A DNA stretch of 64,000 nucleotides from Sulfurifustis variabilis (GCF_002355415.1 NZ_AP014936.1:3819501-3883500); one strand, 5' to 3'; positions 1-9,257 are shown, numbered from the stretch's first letter. Numbers and translations are program-made. Notes: a model not told the origin generated them from the sequence alone.

Positions 1-396
1 CGCATCGAGGCGCTGCAAGAACCGCATCCGGCCAGCGACGCGCAGGACTCCGCCGCCGGCTGCGATGCGGACCCCGCGCCGTCAACGGGCCGCACAGGGC
101 GCCCGGCCGCGGCCGGATGCGACGGTGTCCTGGCGTTGTGCCTGCGATCGGACCGGTGTCGATGAGGAACGACCAGATACAAACGGAAACGCGATCGACA
201 TTTTCGGGAAACCGGCGACAGGTAGGGTGCGACGGTATCGAGGTCGCTGTTCCGCACGACGTTCCGATGCCGGCTCGCGTTGTCGATTTCGCAGCGCGCC
301 GTTCGACGTAAGAAAAGAGCCGGCGTCCTCCGGACACCCGGCGGGCCGCCCGGCGAAGCCGTATTTCCCTGGGGGGAACCGACGGGCGCGCAGCGC
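1..396. other. left edge: no supported gene
   Basis: No convincing gene is visible here. Reading frame 1 on the plus strand is open from the edge to a TGA at 163-165 and could be the tail of a gene whose body lies to the left. Its translation is rich in Ala, Arg, Asp and Cys and matches no family I recognise. Open frames of this size are common in GC-rich DNA. The rest, up to the RND promoter, appears to be non-coding. Confidence 0.4.
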
Positions 397-427
397 TTGA
401 CCTTCCCATCATGGGAAGGTCGACACT
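397..427 (+). promoter_or_regulatory. MerR-family (CueR/GolS-type) metal-responsive promoter
   Basis: A -35 box TTGACC (397-402) is followed by a 19-bp spacer and a weak -10 box GACACT (422-427). The spacer holds a perfect dyad, ACCTTCC-N7-GGAAGGT, at 400-420, with the N7 itself palindromic around one central base. The ACCTTCC-N7-GGAAGGT dyad inside an over-long spacer is the known architecture of promoters activated by CueR and GolS, the MerR-family sensors of Cu(I), Ag(I) and Au(I). It lies directly upstream of the RND efflux operon, so metal-induced expression is likely. No MerR-type regulator gene is visible in this window. Confidence 0.72.
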
Positions 428-466
428 TCCGGCCGGCATCAAACGTAGAGTTGCGAGGAGACGGTC

Positions 467-673
467 ATGAAACGGTTCGGTCTGTTTTCGTCTCATCACG
501 AGCGCGAGCGCGGCGAGCTCTGCCGGCTCGAGCGGCTGGCGGTCGCGGCGCGGCTCGGCACCGCCCACCTGGACGGCGTCGCCCTCGACGCTCGCGCCCA
601 GGCGCGCCTCGCGGAGCAGAGCCCGCGGCTGGCCGCCGCTCCAAACGCTTCGCGGGAGATCTGCCATGCCTAG
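467..673 (+). CDS. small hypothetical protein leading the RND efflux operon
   Basis: A 68-residue protein I do not recognise. It starts with ATG behind a good ribosome binding site (GAGGAG, about 7 bases upstream), 40 bases after the predicted MerR-type promoter. It ends in a TAG that overlaps the adaptor gene's ATG by eight bases, which suggests translational coupling. It is basic and rich in Ala and Arg, with no signal peptide, membrane segment or metal-binding cysteine cluster. It has two cysteines (near residues 19 and 66) and an HH pair near residue 10. It may be a real small protein or a leader reading frame that sets translation of the next gene. Confidence 0.45.
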   Translation: MKRFGLFSSHHERERGELCRLERLAVAARLGTAHLDGVALDARAQARLAEQSPRLAAAPNASREICHA

Positions 674-1874
674 ACACGAGCCGACAGGCCTGCCGCAAGG
701 GCGCACCGCGCTTCTCGCCGCCGCTATCGCGTCGGCCATGCTCGCCGTCGCCTGCCAGCCCTCGGGCACGGCCGTGGCCAAGACGGCGCCGCCGGCGCCG
801 ACCGTGAGCGTTGCCGAAGTCGTGCAGCGGGAGGTGGTCGACTGGGAGGACTACACCGGACGGCTCGAGGCGGTGAAGCGCGTGGAGGTGCGCCCGAGGG
901 TGAGCGGCTATGTCCTCGGCGTGCACTTCACCGAGGGCGCGGAGGTGCGCAAGGGACAGCTCCTGTTCCAGATCGACCCGAGGCCGTTCCAGGCCGAGGT
1001 CGACCAGGCGCGCGCCGAGCTCGAGCGCGCACGCTCGCAGCAGGTGAAAGCGAAGGGCGATCTCGCTCGCGGGGAGCGTCTGCTCGCGGCGCGCGCGATC
1101 TCGCGCGAGGAGTACGACCAGCGCACGGCGGCGAGCCGGGAGGCCGACGCCGCGGTGCGCGCGGCCGACGCCGCGCTCGAGGCGGCCGCGCTCAACCTCG
1201 AGTTCACGCGGATCACGGCGCCCATCGCCGGGCGCGTGAGCCGCGCGCAGGTCGTCGAGGGCAACCTGGTCGCGGGCGGCAGCGCGAGCGCGGCCCCGCT
1301 CACCACCATCGTCTCGCTCGATCCGATCTACGCGTACTTCGATATCGACGAGCGCGCGTTCCTGCGCCACGCGGCGCAGGCGCGCAACGGCGCGGCGAAC
1401 GGCGGGCTGCCGGTCGCGCTCGGCCTCGGCAACGAGGCGGGCCATCCGCACGAGGGGCGTCTGGACTTCGTGGACAATCGCGTCGACCCGGAGACGGGCA
1501 CGATCCGCGCGCGCGGGGTGTTCCGCAACGCCGATCGCCGGTTCACGCCGGGGATGTTCGTGCGCGTGAAGCTGCCGCTGAGCGAGCGCTACCCCGCGCT
1601 GCTCGTCAACGAGCGTGCGATCGGCACCGACCAGAGCAACAAATTCGTGCTGGTGCTGGACGAAAGCAATGCCGCGCAGTACCGCGCGGTGAAGCTCGGC
1701 CCGGCGATCGACGGCATGCGGGTCGTGCGCGAGGGACTCCAGGCGGGCGAGCGCGTGGTCGTCAACGGGCTCCAGCGCGTGCGTCCGGGCATGCCGGTCG
1801 CGCCCGAGGCCGTCTCGATGCTGAACCTCAAGCCCGAGGGCGACGCCGCGCGCGTCGCCCGGGCGGCGCACTGA
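666..1874 (+). CDS. RND efflux periplasmic adaptor, MexE/AcrA type
   Basis: Periplasmic adaptor (membrane fusion protein) joining an inner-membrane RND pump to an outer-membrane channel. The 402-residue protein has a lipoprotein signal with lipobox LAVAC, the acylated cysteine being residue 30, so it should be anchored in the inner membrane facing the periplasm. After it come the lipoyl half-motif with RVEVRPRVSGYV, an Ala/Arg/Glu-rich coiled-coil hairpin (about residues 110-170), the second lipoyl half with TRITAPIAGRVSRA, and the beta-barrel and membrane-proximal domains. The length is normal for the family. The RND pump gene follows 10 bases after the stop, in one operon. The substrate cannot be read from the sequence; the MexE-like subfamily often handles drugs. 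Confidence 0.93.
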   Translation: MPRHEPTGLPQGRTALLAAAIASAMLAVACQPSGTAVAKTAPPAPTVSVAEVVQREVVDWEDYTGRLEAVKRVEVRPRVSGYVLGVHFTEGAEVRKGQLLFQIDPRPFQAEVDQARAELERARSQQVKAKGDLARGERLLAARAISREEYDQRTAASREADAAVRAADAALEAAALNLEFTRITAPIAGRVSRAQVVEGNLVAGGSASAAPLTTIVSLDPIYAYFDIDERAFLRHAAQARNGAANGGLPVALGLGNEAGHPHEGRLDFVDNRVDPETGTIRARGVFRNADRRFTPGMFVRVKLPLSERYPALLVNERAIGTDQSNKFVLVLDESNAAQYRAVKLGPAIDGMRVVREGLQAGERVVVNGLQRVRPGMPVAPEAVSMLNLKPEGDAARVARAAH

Positions 1875-1884
1875 GGGACCGGCC

Positions 1885-4800
1885 ATGCGCTTGAGCCACT
1901 TCTTCGTCGACCGGCCGATCTTCGCCGCGGTGCTCTCCGCGATCCTGTTCATCGTCGGCGCGATCTCGCTCTTCCAGCTGCCGATCTCCGAATACCCGGA
2001 GGTCGTGCCGCCCACCGTCGTCGTGAGGGCGAGCTATCCGGGCGCGAGCCCGACGGTCGTCTCCGAGACGGTCGCGGCGCCGCTCGAGCAGGCGATCAAC
2101 GGCGTGGAGGGCATGCTCTACATGTCCTCGCAGGCGACGGCCGACGGCACCATGATGCTCACGGTCACGTTCAAGCTCGGGACCGATCTCGACAAGGCGC
2201 AGGTGCAGGTGCAGAACCGCGTCGCGCAGGCGCTGCCCAAGCTCCCCGACGACGTGCGCCGCCTCGGCGTGCTGACGGAGAAGAGCTCGCCCGACCTGAC
2301 GATGGTCGTGCACCTCTACTCGCCGGCGGAGCGCTACGATCCCGTCTACCTCGCGAACTACGCGCTGCTCCAGGTGCGCGACTCGCTCGCGCGCATCCCG
2401 GGGACCGGCCAGGTCCTGGTGTGGGGCGCGGGCGAGTACGGCATGCGCGTGTGGCTCGACCCGGAGAAAGTGGCGTCGCGCGGACTGACCGCCTCGGACG
2501 TCGTGCGGGCGATCCGCGAGCAGAATGTCCAGGTGGCCGCCGGCGCGGTCGGCCAGACGCCGGCGCCGCGGGAGCAGGCGCTGCAGCTATCGATCAACGC
2601 CCAGGGACGGCTCGCCGACGAGGAGCAGTTCGGCGAGATCGTGATCAAGGCCGGACCGGACGGCCAGATCACGCGCCTGCGCGACGTGGCGCGCGTCGAG
2701 CTCGGCGCCGCGCAGTACGCGCTCCGGAGCCTGCTCGACAACAAGCCGGCCGTCGCGGTCGGCATCTTCCAGGCACCGGGCTCGAACGCCCTCGAGCTTT
2801 CCGACAGCGTGCGCGCCACCATGGAGGAGCTCAAGGCCGATTTCCCCGAGGGGGTCGACTACCGCATCGTCTACGACCCGACGCAGTTCGTGCGCGAGTC
2901 GATCCGCGCGGTCGTGAAGACGCTGCTCGAGGCGGTCGCCCTCGTCGTCATCGTGGTGATCCTGTTCCTGCAGACGTGGCGCGCCTCGATCATACCGCTG
3001 CTCGCCGTACCGGTGTCGATCGTCGGCACGTTCGCTGTGCTGCTCGCCCTCGGCTACTCGATCAACGCGCTTTCGCTCTTCGGGCTGGTGCTGGCGATCG
3101 GCATCGTCGTGGACGACGCGATCGTGGTGGTCGAGAACGTCGAGCGCCACATCCGCAACGGCCTGGGGCCGCGCGAGGCGACCAAGCGCGCGATGACGGA
3201 GGTCACGGGCCCGATCGTCGCGACGGCGCTGGTGCTCTGCGCCGTGTTCATCCCGACGGCGTTCGTCAGCGGACTTTCCGGCCAGTTCTACAAGCAGTTC
3301 GCCGTGACGATCGCCATTTCGACGGTGATCTCCGCGATCAACTCCCTCACGCTGAGCCCGGCGCTCTCGGCCGTGCTGCTGCGTCCGCACGACGCGCCGA
3401 AGGATATCGTCACCCGGTTCCAGGACCGCTACCTCCGCTGGCTCTTCGGGCCGTTCAACCGCTGGTTCGAGCGCTCCTCGCGGGGTTACGTGGGCGTGGT
3501 CGCCAAGGTGCTGCGCGGCTCGACCATTGCGCTCGCGCTGTACGTGGGCCTGATCGGCCTGACCTGGCTCGGCTTCGCAAGCGTTCCGTCCGGCTTCCTG
3601 CCGCAGCAGGACAAGCAGTACCTCGTCGCGTTCGCGCAGCTTCCCGCCGGGGCCACGCTCGATCGCACCGACGAGGTGGTGCGCCGCATGAGCGAGATCG
3701 CCCTCGACACGCCGGGCGTGCAGAGCGCGGTCGCCTTCCCCGGCCTCTCGATCAACGGTTTCACCACGAGCTCGAGCGCGGGGGTGCTGTTCGTGACGCT
3801 CGATCCCTTCGGCGAGCGCCGCACCCCCGAGACCTCCGCGCTCGCGATCGCCGGCGCCATCAACCAGCGGTTCGCCGCGATCCAGGAGGCCTTCGTCGCG
3901 GTATTCCCGCCACCGCCGGTGCTCGGCCTCGGCGCGCTCGGCGGGTTCAAGCTGCAGATCGAGGACCGCGCGGACCGCGGCCTCGACGCCCTCAACGAGG
4001 CGAAGGAGCGCGTGGTCGCCGCGGCCCACCAGACGCCCGGCCTGGCCGGCGTCTTCTCGGGCTTCGACGTGAAGGTGCCGCAGCTCGACGCGGACATCGA
4101 CCGCGTGAAGGCCAAGCAGCAGGGCGTGGCGCTCACCGACGTGTTCGAGACCATGCAGGTGTACCTCGGCTCGCTCTACGTCAACGACTTCAACCGCTTC
4201 GGACGCACGTACCGCGTGATCGCGCAGGCGGACTCGCCGTACCGGCTGAATCCCGAGGACATCGGCCGGCTGCGCACCCGCAACGGCGCGGGCGAGATGG
4301 TGCCGCTCGGCGCGCTCGTGACCGTGCGCGAAACGGCCGGGCCGGACCTCGTGACCCGCTACAACGGCTACCTCGCGGCGGACATCAACGGCGGTCCGGC
4401 GCCGGGCGTGAGCTCCGGCCAGGCGCAGGCGCTGATCGAGGGCGTGCTCCAGCGCGAGCTGCCGCGCGGAATGAGCTACGAATGGACCGACCTCACCTAC
4501 CAGCAGATCCTCGCGGGCAACAGCGCGGTCTTCGTCTTCCCGCTCGCCGTGCTGCTCGTGTTCCTCGTGCTCGCGGCCCAGTACGAGAGCTGGTCGCTGC
4601 CGCTCGCCGTGATCCTGATCGTGCCGTTGTGCCTGCTGTCCGCCATCGGCGGCGTGTGGCTCACGAGCGGCGACAACAACATCTTCACGCAGATCGGCTT
4701 CATCGTGCTGATCGGGCTCGCGAGCAAGAACGCGATCCTGATCGTCGAGTTCGCGCGCTCGCTGCAGGACGCGGGCGTCGACCGGCGGAGCGCCGTGCTC

Positions 4801-5070
4801 GAGGCGTGCCGGCTGCGCCTGCGCCCGATCCTCATGACCTCGATCGCCTTCATCATGGGCGTCGTGCCGCTCGTGGCTGCGAGCGGCGCGGGCGCCGAGA
4901 TGCGCCACGCGATGGGCATCGCGGTCTTCTTCGGCATGCTCGGCGTGACCGCGTTCGGACTGCTGCTCACGCCGGTCTTCTACGACGCGATCCGGGCGTA
5001 CGTCGAGCGCCGCGCGGAGCGCGCCGCGGCGCGCGCGGCCGCCCAGCCGACCGGGGGAGCCGGAGTATGA
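1885..5070 (+). CDS. RND multidrug efflux pump, HAE1 family (AcrB/MexF-like)
   Basis: Inner-membrane proton-driven exporter of 1061 residues, the usual size of hydrophobe/amphiphile (HAE1) RND pumps. The N-terminus (MRLSHFFVDRPIFAAVLS) is the typical first membrane helix. The proton-relay segment GIVVDDAIVVVEN lies near residues 405-418 with the paired aspartates, and the matching lysine is in GLASKNAILIVEF near residue 945. Two large periplasmic loops lie between helices 1-2 and 7-8. The absence of heavy-metal (CusA-like) signatures and the overall resemblance to MexF/AcrB point to organic substrates, although the operator upstream is of a metal-sensor type. A GAGGGAC ribosome binding site precedes the ATG. 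The stop overlaps the next gene's start in ATGA. Confidence 0.95.
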   Translation: MRLSHFFVDRPIFAAVLSAILFIVGAISLFQLPISEYPEVVPPTVVVRASYPGASPTVVSETVAAPLEQAINGVEGMLYMSSQATADGTMMLTVTFKLGTDLDKAQVQVQNRVAQALPKLPDDVRRLGVLTEKSSPDLTMVVHLYSPAERYDPVYLANYALLQVRDSLARIPGTGQVLVWGAGEYGMRVWLDPEKVASRGLTASDVVRAIREQNVQVAAGAVGQTPAPREQALQLSINAQGRLADEEQFGEIVIKAGPDGQITRLRDVARVELGAAQYALRSLLDNKPAVAVGIFQAPGSNALELSDSVRATMEELKADFPEGVDYRIVYDPTQFVRESIRAVVKTLLEAVALVVIVVILFLQTWRASIIPLLAVPVSIVGTFAVLLALGYSINALSLFGLVLAIGIVVDDAIVVVENVERHIRNGLGPREATKRAMTEVTGPIVATALVLCAVFIPTAFVSGLSGQFYKQFAVTIAISTVISAINSLTLSPALSAVLLRPHDAPKDIVTRFQDRYLRWLFGPFNRWFERSSRGYVGVVAKVLRGSTIALALYVGLIGLTWLGFASVPSGFLPQQDKQYLVAFAQLPAGATLDRTDEVVRRMSEIALDTPGVQSAVAFPGLSINGFTTSSSAGVLFVTLDPFGERRTPETSALAIAGAINQRFAAIQEAFVAVFPPPPVLGLGALGGFKLQIEDRADRGLDALNEAKERVVAAAHQTPGLAGVFSGFDVKVPQLDADIDRVKAKQQGVALTDVFETMQVYLGSLYVNDFNRFGRTYRVIAQADSPYRLNPEDIGRLRTRNGAGEMVPLGALVTVRETAGPDLVTRYNGYLAADINGGPAPGVSSGQAQALIEGVLQRELPRGMSYEWTDLTYQQILAGNSAVFVFPLAVLLVFLVLAAQYESWSLPLAVILIVPLCLLSAIGGVWLTSGDNNIFTQIGFIVLIGLASKNAILIVEFARSLQDAGVDRRSAVLEACRLRLRPILMTSIAFIMGVVPLVAASGAGAEMRHAMGIAVFFGMLGVTAFGLLLTPVFYDAIRAYVERRAERAAARAAAQPTGGAGV

Positions 5071-6560
5071 GCGCGCACAGCCTGTCCGCTTTCCCGCGCG
5101 CGGCGCGCCTGGCGACCCTGTTCGCGCCCCTCGCCTTCGCCGCGTGCGCCACCGTGGGCCCCGATTACGCGCCGCCCGAAAGCGCGGGCACCGCGGAGTT
5201 CGCCAACGCCGGCCGGGATGACTTCACTTCGACGGCCGTCGAGGCCCGGTGGTGGTCGCGCTTCGAGGACCCCGCGCTCGACGACCTGGTGCGGCGCGCA
5301 CTGGCCGCAAACCACGATCTCCGCGTCGCGGCGGCGCGCCTGCGGGAAGCGCGCGCGATCTACCGCGAGGTCTCGCTCGACCGCCTGCCCGCGGTGACCA
5401 CCTCGGCGACGGCGCTCTACGAGCAGCGCAGCGAGACGCAGGCGCCGGGCCTCGCGCGCGACGAACGCGACGTCGACACCTACTCGCTCGGTTTCGACGC
5501 CTTCTGGGAGCTCGACTTCTTCGGCCGGCTCCGCCGCGCGGCCGAGGCCGCCGACGCGGACGCGGCCGCCGCCGAGGCCGGGCTGCGCGACGCGCGCGTG
5601 ACCGTGATCGCCGAGGTGGCGCGCAACTACTTCGGGTGGCGCGGCGCCGCCCAGCGCCTCGTCGTCGCGCAGCGCAATCTCGAGAACCAGACGAAGACGC
5701 TCGAGCTCACCGAGGTATTGCTCGACGCCGGCCGCGGCACCGAGCTCGATACGGCGCGCGCCCGCGCGCAGCTGAACGCGACGGCGGCCGTCATCCCGTT
5801 GCTCGAGATCGCCGCCAAGGAGGCGGAGCACCGCCTGGCGGTGCTCCTCGGCGAGCGCCCCGGCGCGCTTGCGCTGCCCGCGCCGGAGGCCCTCGCGCCG
5901 CTCGCCGGCAGCTTCCCCATCGGCAGCCCGGCGGAGCTCCTGCGGCGGCGCCCGGACATCCGGGCTGCCGAGCGCCTGCTCGCGTCCGCGACGGCGCGCG
6001 TCGGCGTGGCGACCGCCGATCTCTTCCCGCGCGTGACGCTCACCGGCTTCCTCGGCTTCGTCGCCGGCCGCACGGGCGACATCGGCACGAGCGGAAGCGA
6101 GGCCTGGTTCGCCGCGCCGACGCTCACCTGGGCGGCGTTCGATCTCGGGAGCGTGCGCGCGCGGCTGCGCGCTTCCGAGGCCCGTGCGGACGCCGCGCTC
6201 GCCCGGTACGAGCAGACGGTGCTGCGCGCCCTGGAAGAGACGGAGAACGGCCTCGTCGGGTTCGGCCGCCAGCGCGCCCGGCTCGTCTCGCTGCGCGAGT
6301 CGGCGCGGGCGAGCGCACGCGCGGCCGAGCTCGCGCGTCTGCGCTTCAACGAAGGCGTCGCCGATTTCCTCGCGCTGCTCGACGCGGAGCGCACCCTGCT
6401 CGAAGCGGAGGACCGCGTGGCGCAGGCCGAGACCGAGACGTACACCGCGCTCGTCGCGGTCTACAAGGCGCTGGGCGGCGGCTGGGACGCGTGCGCGCCG
6501 GAGTGCGCCAGCCTCGCGAGAAGCGCGGCGACGTCGGGCGACGCATCGTCCGATCGCTAG
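5067..6560 (+). CDS. outer-membrane efflux lipoprotein, NodT/OprM family
   Basis: Outer-membrane channel partner of the RND pump, 497 residues. The signal peptide ends in FAAC, so Cys27 should be lipidated, as in OprM and NodT. It is followed by the family hallmark VGPDYAPP. Two outer-membrane-efflux repeats with long Ala/Arg-rich helices cover most of the protein, including the RRRPDIRAAERLLASATARVGVA signature region in the middle. Its ATG overlaps the pump's stop (ATGA), so the three proteins are translated as one operon. A short hairpin (6565-6582, seven-base stem) follows the stop but has no T-run, so I do not call it a terminator. Confidence 0.93.
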   Translation: MSAHSLSAFPRAARLATLFAPLAFAACATVGPDYAPPESAGTAEFANAGRDDFTSTAVEARWWSRFEDPALDDLVRRALAANHDLRVAAARLREARAIYREVSLDRLPAVTTSATALYEQRSETQAPGLARDERDVDTYSLGFDAFWELDFFGRLRRAAEAADADAAAAEAGLRDARVTVIAEVARNYFGWRGAAQRLVVAQRNLENQTKTLELTEVLLDAGRGTELDTARARAQLNATAAVIPLLEIAAKEAEHRLAVLLGERPGALALPAPEALAPLAGSFPIGSPAELLRRRPDIRAAERLLASATARVGVATADLFPRVTLTGFLGFVAGRTGDIGTSGSEAWFAAPTLTWAAFDLGSVRARLRASEARADAALARYEQTVLRALEETENGLVGFGRQRARLVSLRESARASARAAELARLRFNEGVADFLALLDAERTLLEAEDRVAQAETETYTALVAVYKALGGGWDACAPECASLARSAATSGDASSDR

Positions 6561-6799
6561 CAGACGCCGAGCGCCGGCTCGGCGAGGAGTACTCGGGCAC
6601 ACGTCCTTTCGCCCTCGCCCCTGCGCGTCGCAGCGTGTGCGCGCGACCGCCATTCGTCGCCGCGTCCTCCGAACCTCCGGGCAGATCGACCGGCCGTCGC
6701 TCGCACTCCGCGTTACTTCGCACGCGCGTGAGGGAAAAACCGGATTGTTCATCGGCGGCAGCGGCATAGAGTCGGCGTCATACAAGGGAGGAACACAAT

Positions 6800-8293
6800 A
6801 TGGCGCACGATGCGCGCACCCGCGACGCCGCACTCGCATTGCTCCTGTTGCTCGCCGGCTGCGGCGACGGAGCCGACACCGATCCGCAAGCGACGTCGAC
6901 GTCCTCGCCTCCGCCGGCTTCGGCCGCCCTGCAATCGGTCGTCTACCAGACCTTCGCCGCGAACGGCGATTCGGACCTCCATGCCGTGGCCGAAGACGGC
7001 TCGGGCGGCGCCGCGCTCGCGAGCACCGAGCTGCGCGAGCACTTCCGGGGGATCTCGAGCGACGGCTGGGTCATCTACGACCGCCGGGTGAGCGACGTCG
7101 CGGCGCACCTCGTCAGCGTGCACATCACCGGGGGCGAGGCCCGGGTGCTGGATGAGTCGGCCTCGGGCAAGCTGTTCCGCGGTTTCACGCCGGACGACCG
7201 TGTCGTCTATCAGAAGGCGACCGCCACCGGTACCGCAATCCACAGCATCGGCCCGGACGGTGCTTCGCCGGCGGTGCTGGTCGACGAACCGTACGTCTCC
7301 GCCGATTTCGTGGCCGCGACCGCGAGCGACCGCGTCCTCTACCAGACGTGCGAGCGCTCCCGGGATCCGGAGGCGCCGCCGCAGTGCGTCAGCGCCGGTC
7401 TCTACAGCGTGGCGGCGGACGGAAGCGACCGTCGCCTGCTGGTCGCCGGCACGCCGCGCGTTGCGCTCGTGACCGACCAGGAGCGCGTGATTTACGAGGC
7501 CGATGCGGGCGGTCATCTCGATCTCTACGCCACCGCCTCGGTCGGCGGCGCGCCGGTCACGCTCGCCGGCTCGCCGGATGACGAAGCCGATCCGCGCCTC
7601 CTGCCCGACGGGCGCATCCTGTACGCGCGGCGGGTTGCCGGCCAGTGGGACGTGTACATCGTGAACGGGGACGGCAGCGGGAGCCGCGCGCTCCTCGCCG
7701 ATCCGGAGGACGAGTTCGTCACCGGCATCATGCCCTCCGGCCGCATCCTGTACGTGCGCGGTCCGGGCGGCGGCCGCAATCTCTACGCGATCGATCCCGA
7801 CGGGACCAACGTGGCCGTGCTCGGCGATTCGACGGACGACGAAAGTCTGCGGCGGGTGACGGCCGAGGGGCGCGTGGTATACAGCGCGCGCCGGGCGACC
7901 GGGGGCTTCGCGCAGGACGATCTGTACAGCGTCTCGCCGGACGGCTCCGATCTGCGCGTGCTGGCGGACAGCCAGGAGTTCGAGTGGTTCGAGGACGTCG
8001 CCCCGGACGGCCGGGTCGTTTACATGAGTTGCGCCGCCGCGCCCGGCGGCCCCTGCGAGGATCCGGGCGCGCAAAGCGACCTGTACAGCGTGCGCCAGGA
8101 CGGCGCCGGCACGACCGGGCTCGCCACGACGGGCGACTTCGAGACCTATCGCGGCGTCACGGCGAACAACCGCGTCGTCTACCAGCGGCTCGCCGGCGGG
8201 CAGCACGATCTCCGGAGCACCCGTACGGACGGCGCGGAGCCGCGCGCGCTGGCGGAGTCCCCCGTCGACGAACGCTATCAGGGCCTGCACTAG
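6800..8293 (+). CDS. lipoprotein with TolB/WD40-like beta-propeller repeats
   Basis: A 497-residue predicted lipoprotein: signal peptide with lipobox LLAGC (Cys21), then a Pro/Ser-rich linker and about ten degenerate repeats of roughly 40-50 residues. Each repeat carries a variant of DLYSVxxDGSxxxxLA followed by RVVYxR or RILYxR. This is the PD40/TolB-type propeller pattern; such propellers usually bind proteins or glycans in the periplasm. The function is unknown. A strong ribosome binding site (GGGAGGA) sits eight bases before the ATG. It stands alone between the RND operon and a convergent lipid kinase gene. It is not TolB itself: there is no Pal/Tol cluster and it is longer and lipidated. 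Confidence 0.7.
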   Translation: MAHDARTRDAALALLLLLAGCGDGADTDPQATSTSSPPPASAALQSVVYQTFAANGDSDLHAVAEDGSGGAALASTELREHFRGISSDGWVIYDRRVSDVAAHLVSVHITGGEARVLDESASGKLFRGFTPDDRVVYQKATATGTAIHSIGPDGASPAVLVDEPYVSADFVAATASDRVLYQTCERSRDPEAPPQCVSAGLYSVAADGSDRRLLVAGTPRVALVTDQERVIYEADAGGHLDLYATASVGGAPVTLAGSPDDEADPRLLPDGRILYARRVAGQWDVYIVNGDGSGSRALLADPEDEFVTGIMPSGRILYVRGPGGGRNLYAIDPDGTNVAVLGDSTDDESLRRVTAEGRVVYSARRATGGFAQDDLYSVSPDGSDLRVLADSQEFEWFEDVAPDGRVVYMSCAAAPGGPCEDPGAQSDLYSVRQDGAGTTGLATTGDFETYRGVTANNRVVYQRLAGGQHDLRSTRTDGAEPRALAESPVDERYQGLH

Positions 8294-8339
8294 GCGCGGG
8301 TGACGACCTGGACTTTGGCATGAAGCATTCGGGAGCGGG

Positions 8340-9257
8340 TCAGACCGGCGCGGCCCGTGCCGCGCCTTCCTGCCGCGGGAGGTAGATGCGCAGGTCCCGG
8401 CCGTGCGCCTCGTACTCGAGCGCCGCAGCCTCGACCGGCTCACCGTCGACGTTCACCAGAAGCGGACCATCGGCCGTGACGCGCACGCGCGGCGTCCGCA
8501 GATAATGCACGCCGTCCTGCGCCACGTGCTCGCCGCGGCCGATCAGGAGGCTGATCCGCGCGAAATCGAGCATGCGCATGTCCTCGACGACGCACAGATC
8601 GAGCAGCCCGTCGCGCACGCTCGCCGCCGGCGTGATTGCCTGGCCTCCGCCCGTCGCCCGTGCGTTGCCGACGGCGAACACGAGGAAGTCGGCCTCGAAC
8701 GACCAGTCCGGCCCCTCGAAACGCGCGCGCCGGGCGCTGAGGCCCCTCAGCCTGCGCAGCGCGTTGAGCGCGTACGCGACGGAACCGAACGCCGCCTTGG
8801 CCTCGCTCGAGGTCTCGGCCGTCGCTTCGGCGCCGACACCGCCGGTGGAGACGTTCAGGAAGCGCCTCCCGTTCAGGCTCGCCGTATCGATGCGCAGCGG
8901 TTCGCCGGAGAGAACGAGATCCGTCGCGGCTTCGATATCCGAGGGAATGCCGGCCTGAACGGCGAAGTCGTTCGCCGTTCCGAGCGGAAGGATGCCGAGC
9001 GCCGCGTCGCTGCCCGCGAGACCGTTCAACACCTCGTTCACCGTCCCGTCGCCGCCCGCGGCGATGGCGGTGTCGACGCCCTCGGCGACGAGCTCGCGGG
9101 TGAATCGCGTGGCGTCGCCCGACTCCCAGGTTACGCGGGGAAACACGGCGTGCCCGGCTTCGCGCAGGCGCGCGACGAGATCGCGCAGCCCGGGCGTGAA
9201 CGCGCGCTCCCCGTGCAGGATCAGCGCGAGTCGGCGCCGGTGCCCTCCAGTGGCCAT
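8340..9257 (-). CDS. lipid kinase, YegS/diacylglycerol kinase family
   Basis: ATP-dependent kinase of the YegS/DagK fold, which phosphorylates phosphatidylglycerol, diacylglycerol or similar lipids. The 305-residue protein starts at the ATG giving MATGGHRRRLALILHG, chosen because GGAGGA stands just upstream; the open frame continues upstream of it but without family similarity. The nucleotide-binding signature GGDGTVNE is at residues 68-75, followed by GILPLGTANDFA, also conserved. The C-terminal half, with VSTGGVGAEAT and LLVNVDGEPVE, matches the lipid-binding domain. It is convergent with the lipoprotein gene and divergent from the small gene at 9439. Confidence 0.88.
   Translation of the reverse strand: MATGGHRRRLALILHGERAFTPGLRDLVARLREAGHAVFPRVTWESGDATRFTRELVAEGVDTAIAAGGDGTVNEVLNGLAGSDAALGILPLGTANDFAVQAGIPSDIEAATDLVLSGEPLRIDTASLNGRRFLNVSTGGVGAEATAETSSEAKAAFGSVAYALNALRRLRGLSARRARFEGPDWSFEADFLVFAVGNARATGGGQAITPAASVRDGLLDLCVVEDMRMLDFARISLLIGRGEHVAQDGVHYLRTPRVRVTADGPLLVNVDGEPVEAAALEYEAHGRDLRIYLPRQEGAARAAPV

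Noticed and set aside
465-2015. 516-residue frame antisense to the RND adaptor
   Set aside because: Arg/Ala/His/Asp-rich translation with no family features; the plus strand carries a clear adaptor and pump.
2587-4908. 773-residue frame antisense to the RND pump
   Set aside because: Typical GC-rich shadow frame; no motifs, and the pump on the other strand is intact.
2421-5066. long plus-strand frame in another phase of the RND pump, running into the outer-membrane channel gene
   Set aside because: The upstream portion is a shadow of the pump gene; only the part from the ATG at 5067 is real.
6565-6582. hairpin after the efflux operon as terminator
   Set aside because: Seven-base stem without a T-run on the plus strand; too weak to call.
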